Assembly (NCBI GenBank): GCA_002914805.1
Contig: JXTB01000603.1
Span: forward strand, 159,067 to 223,066
Source: Parasponia andersonii
Lineage: Eukaryota > Streptophyta > Magnoliopsida > Rosales > Cannabaceae
Length of the DNA: 64,000 nt
Direction of reading: 5' to 3'
The notes beneath the pieces were generated by a model that was not told the DNA's origin, made no database searches, and saw nothing but the letters and a program-made list of their open reading frames with translations. The translations under genes were made by a program, and so were the position numbers. Below, one piece after another: positions 63,454 to 64,000 of the stretch; the stretch's first letter is position 1, and each line of letters begins with the position of its first letter.

Positions 63454-64000
63454 TCATGTTGTCATGCTTGCATGACCCATTGCATGGATTTCTTGTACAG
63501 TCTCCTGCATTTTTGCTTTCTCACTTCAAGACTTGGCCAAATAATTATCTTATTTAGGGATATAGACTTTTTGTCCCTCTTTTTTTTTCTTTAGTATTCA
63601 GAATTTCACAGCTTGCACACTAAAATAGAAGTACTATACTCCTACTTTCAAGGATTTTCTTTCTTAATTTCTCTCCGATATATAGTTTATTAATTAGTAA
63701 AGATTTGCCCTTTTCTTTTAGCTAATCCCACTAAATTCAGCAATAAAATAAGATGATCTCCAAAATAACTAGCTAACTAGTGGTTAATTTATAATATCTA
63801 ACTAATAGTGTTAAAATCAGAATTTCAGAAGCGTTATGTGTAATATTTGTAGTATTGTAGAATCTGTACAACTATATAAACTTTTGCCATCAATGTCATG
63901 AAGAGTTTCCGTAGATTTTGTACGCGAAATAATTGTGATGCTGAAACGTGCAGTACAATAATAAGTATGCGAAGCTTTTTACACCATCAAATTCATAGCA
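61846..64000. other. Upstream region of the ZAT-like gene, no gene seen
   Basis: AT-rich promoter and intergenic sequence. A (TA)n run lies at about 63418-63449 and a short GA run near 63200. I see no exon or RNA gene up to the window end. Confidence 0.5.

Noticed and set aside
1..64000. CRISPR array, bacterial operons, phage or viral genes
   Set aside because: None seen. The repeats lack regular spacer-repeat structure, and all secure genes are intron-bearing or plant-specific nuclear genes.

Overview
This is a plant nuclear window, almost certainly from a eudicot. The evidence is AT-rich intergenic DNA, many-exon genes with GT-AG introns, plant-only gene families (SKU5-similar monocopper oxidases, an EAR-motif C2H2 ZAT zinc finger), nuclear genes for mitochondrial proteins, and dense LTR-retrotransposon debris. 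The species cannot be named from the sequence. I rebuilt six protein-coding genes by joining exons at splice sites. In all six the joined reading frames close exactly on a stop codon.

Layout. (1) 1.0-5.2 kb, + strand: an 8-exon SKU5-similar (SKS) gene. (2) 5.6-18.4 kb: a nested retrotransposon block. It holds a large LTR element read on the minus strand, with a recognisable tRNA-Met primer site and a polypurine tract but about 3.9 kb of non-coding interior (LARD-like). A solo LTR of the same family, in opposite orientation, sits inside its 5' LTR, and another LTR of the family abuts its 3' LTR. (3) 20.2-24.2 kb, + strand: a 9-exon tandem paralogue of the first SKS gene, with the same internal exon sizes plus a last exon for a GPI-anchor-like tail that the first gene lacks. 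(4) 24.6-26.0 kb, minus: a small single-membrane-span, probably mitochondrial protein. (5) 27.1-30.6 kb, minus: a UCH37/UCHL5-type deubiquitinase with a complete catalytic set. (6) 30.7-36.2 kb: no secure gene; a minisatellite, a degenerate TTACTAG-rich array and two orphan exon-like pieces. (7) 36.2-43.6 kb, minus: mitochondrial COX11, with a LINE remnant and tandem repeats in its introns and a duplicated 3' splice site. (8) 45.4-55.7 kb: repeats, including two inverted copies of a degenerate plant transposon, a solo Copia-type LTR with perfect 5-bp target duplication, a threefold ~155-bp tandem repeat and a solo LTR interrupted by an assembly gap. (9) 60.3-61.5 kb, minus: an intronless ZAT5-like zinc-finger repressor rich in homopolymer tracts.

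Functionally the genes are not a pathway: two cell-wall/apoplast SKS proteins, two nuclear-encoded mitochondrial proteins (one a copper chaperone for cytochrome oxidase), a proteasome/INO80-type deubiquitinase and a transcriptional repressor. I do not see a clearly new biological system. The strongest unusual signals are the non-autonomous LTR family with its nested, inverted solo LTR; the in-frame duplicated splice acceptor in COX11; the loss of the GPI-tail exon in the TE-flanked SKS copy; and the inverted transposon pair with a datable solo-LTR insertion.
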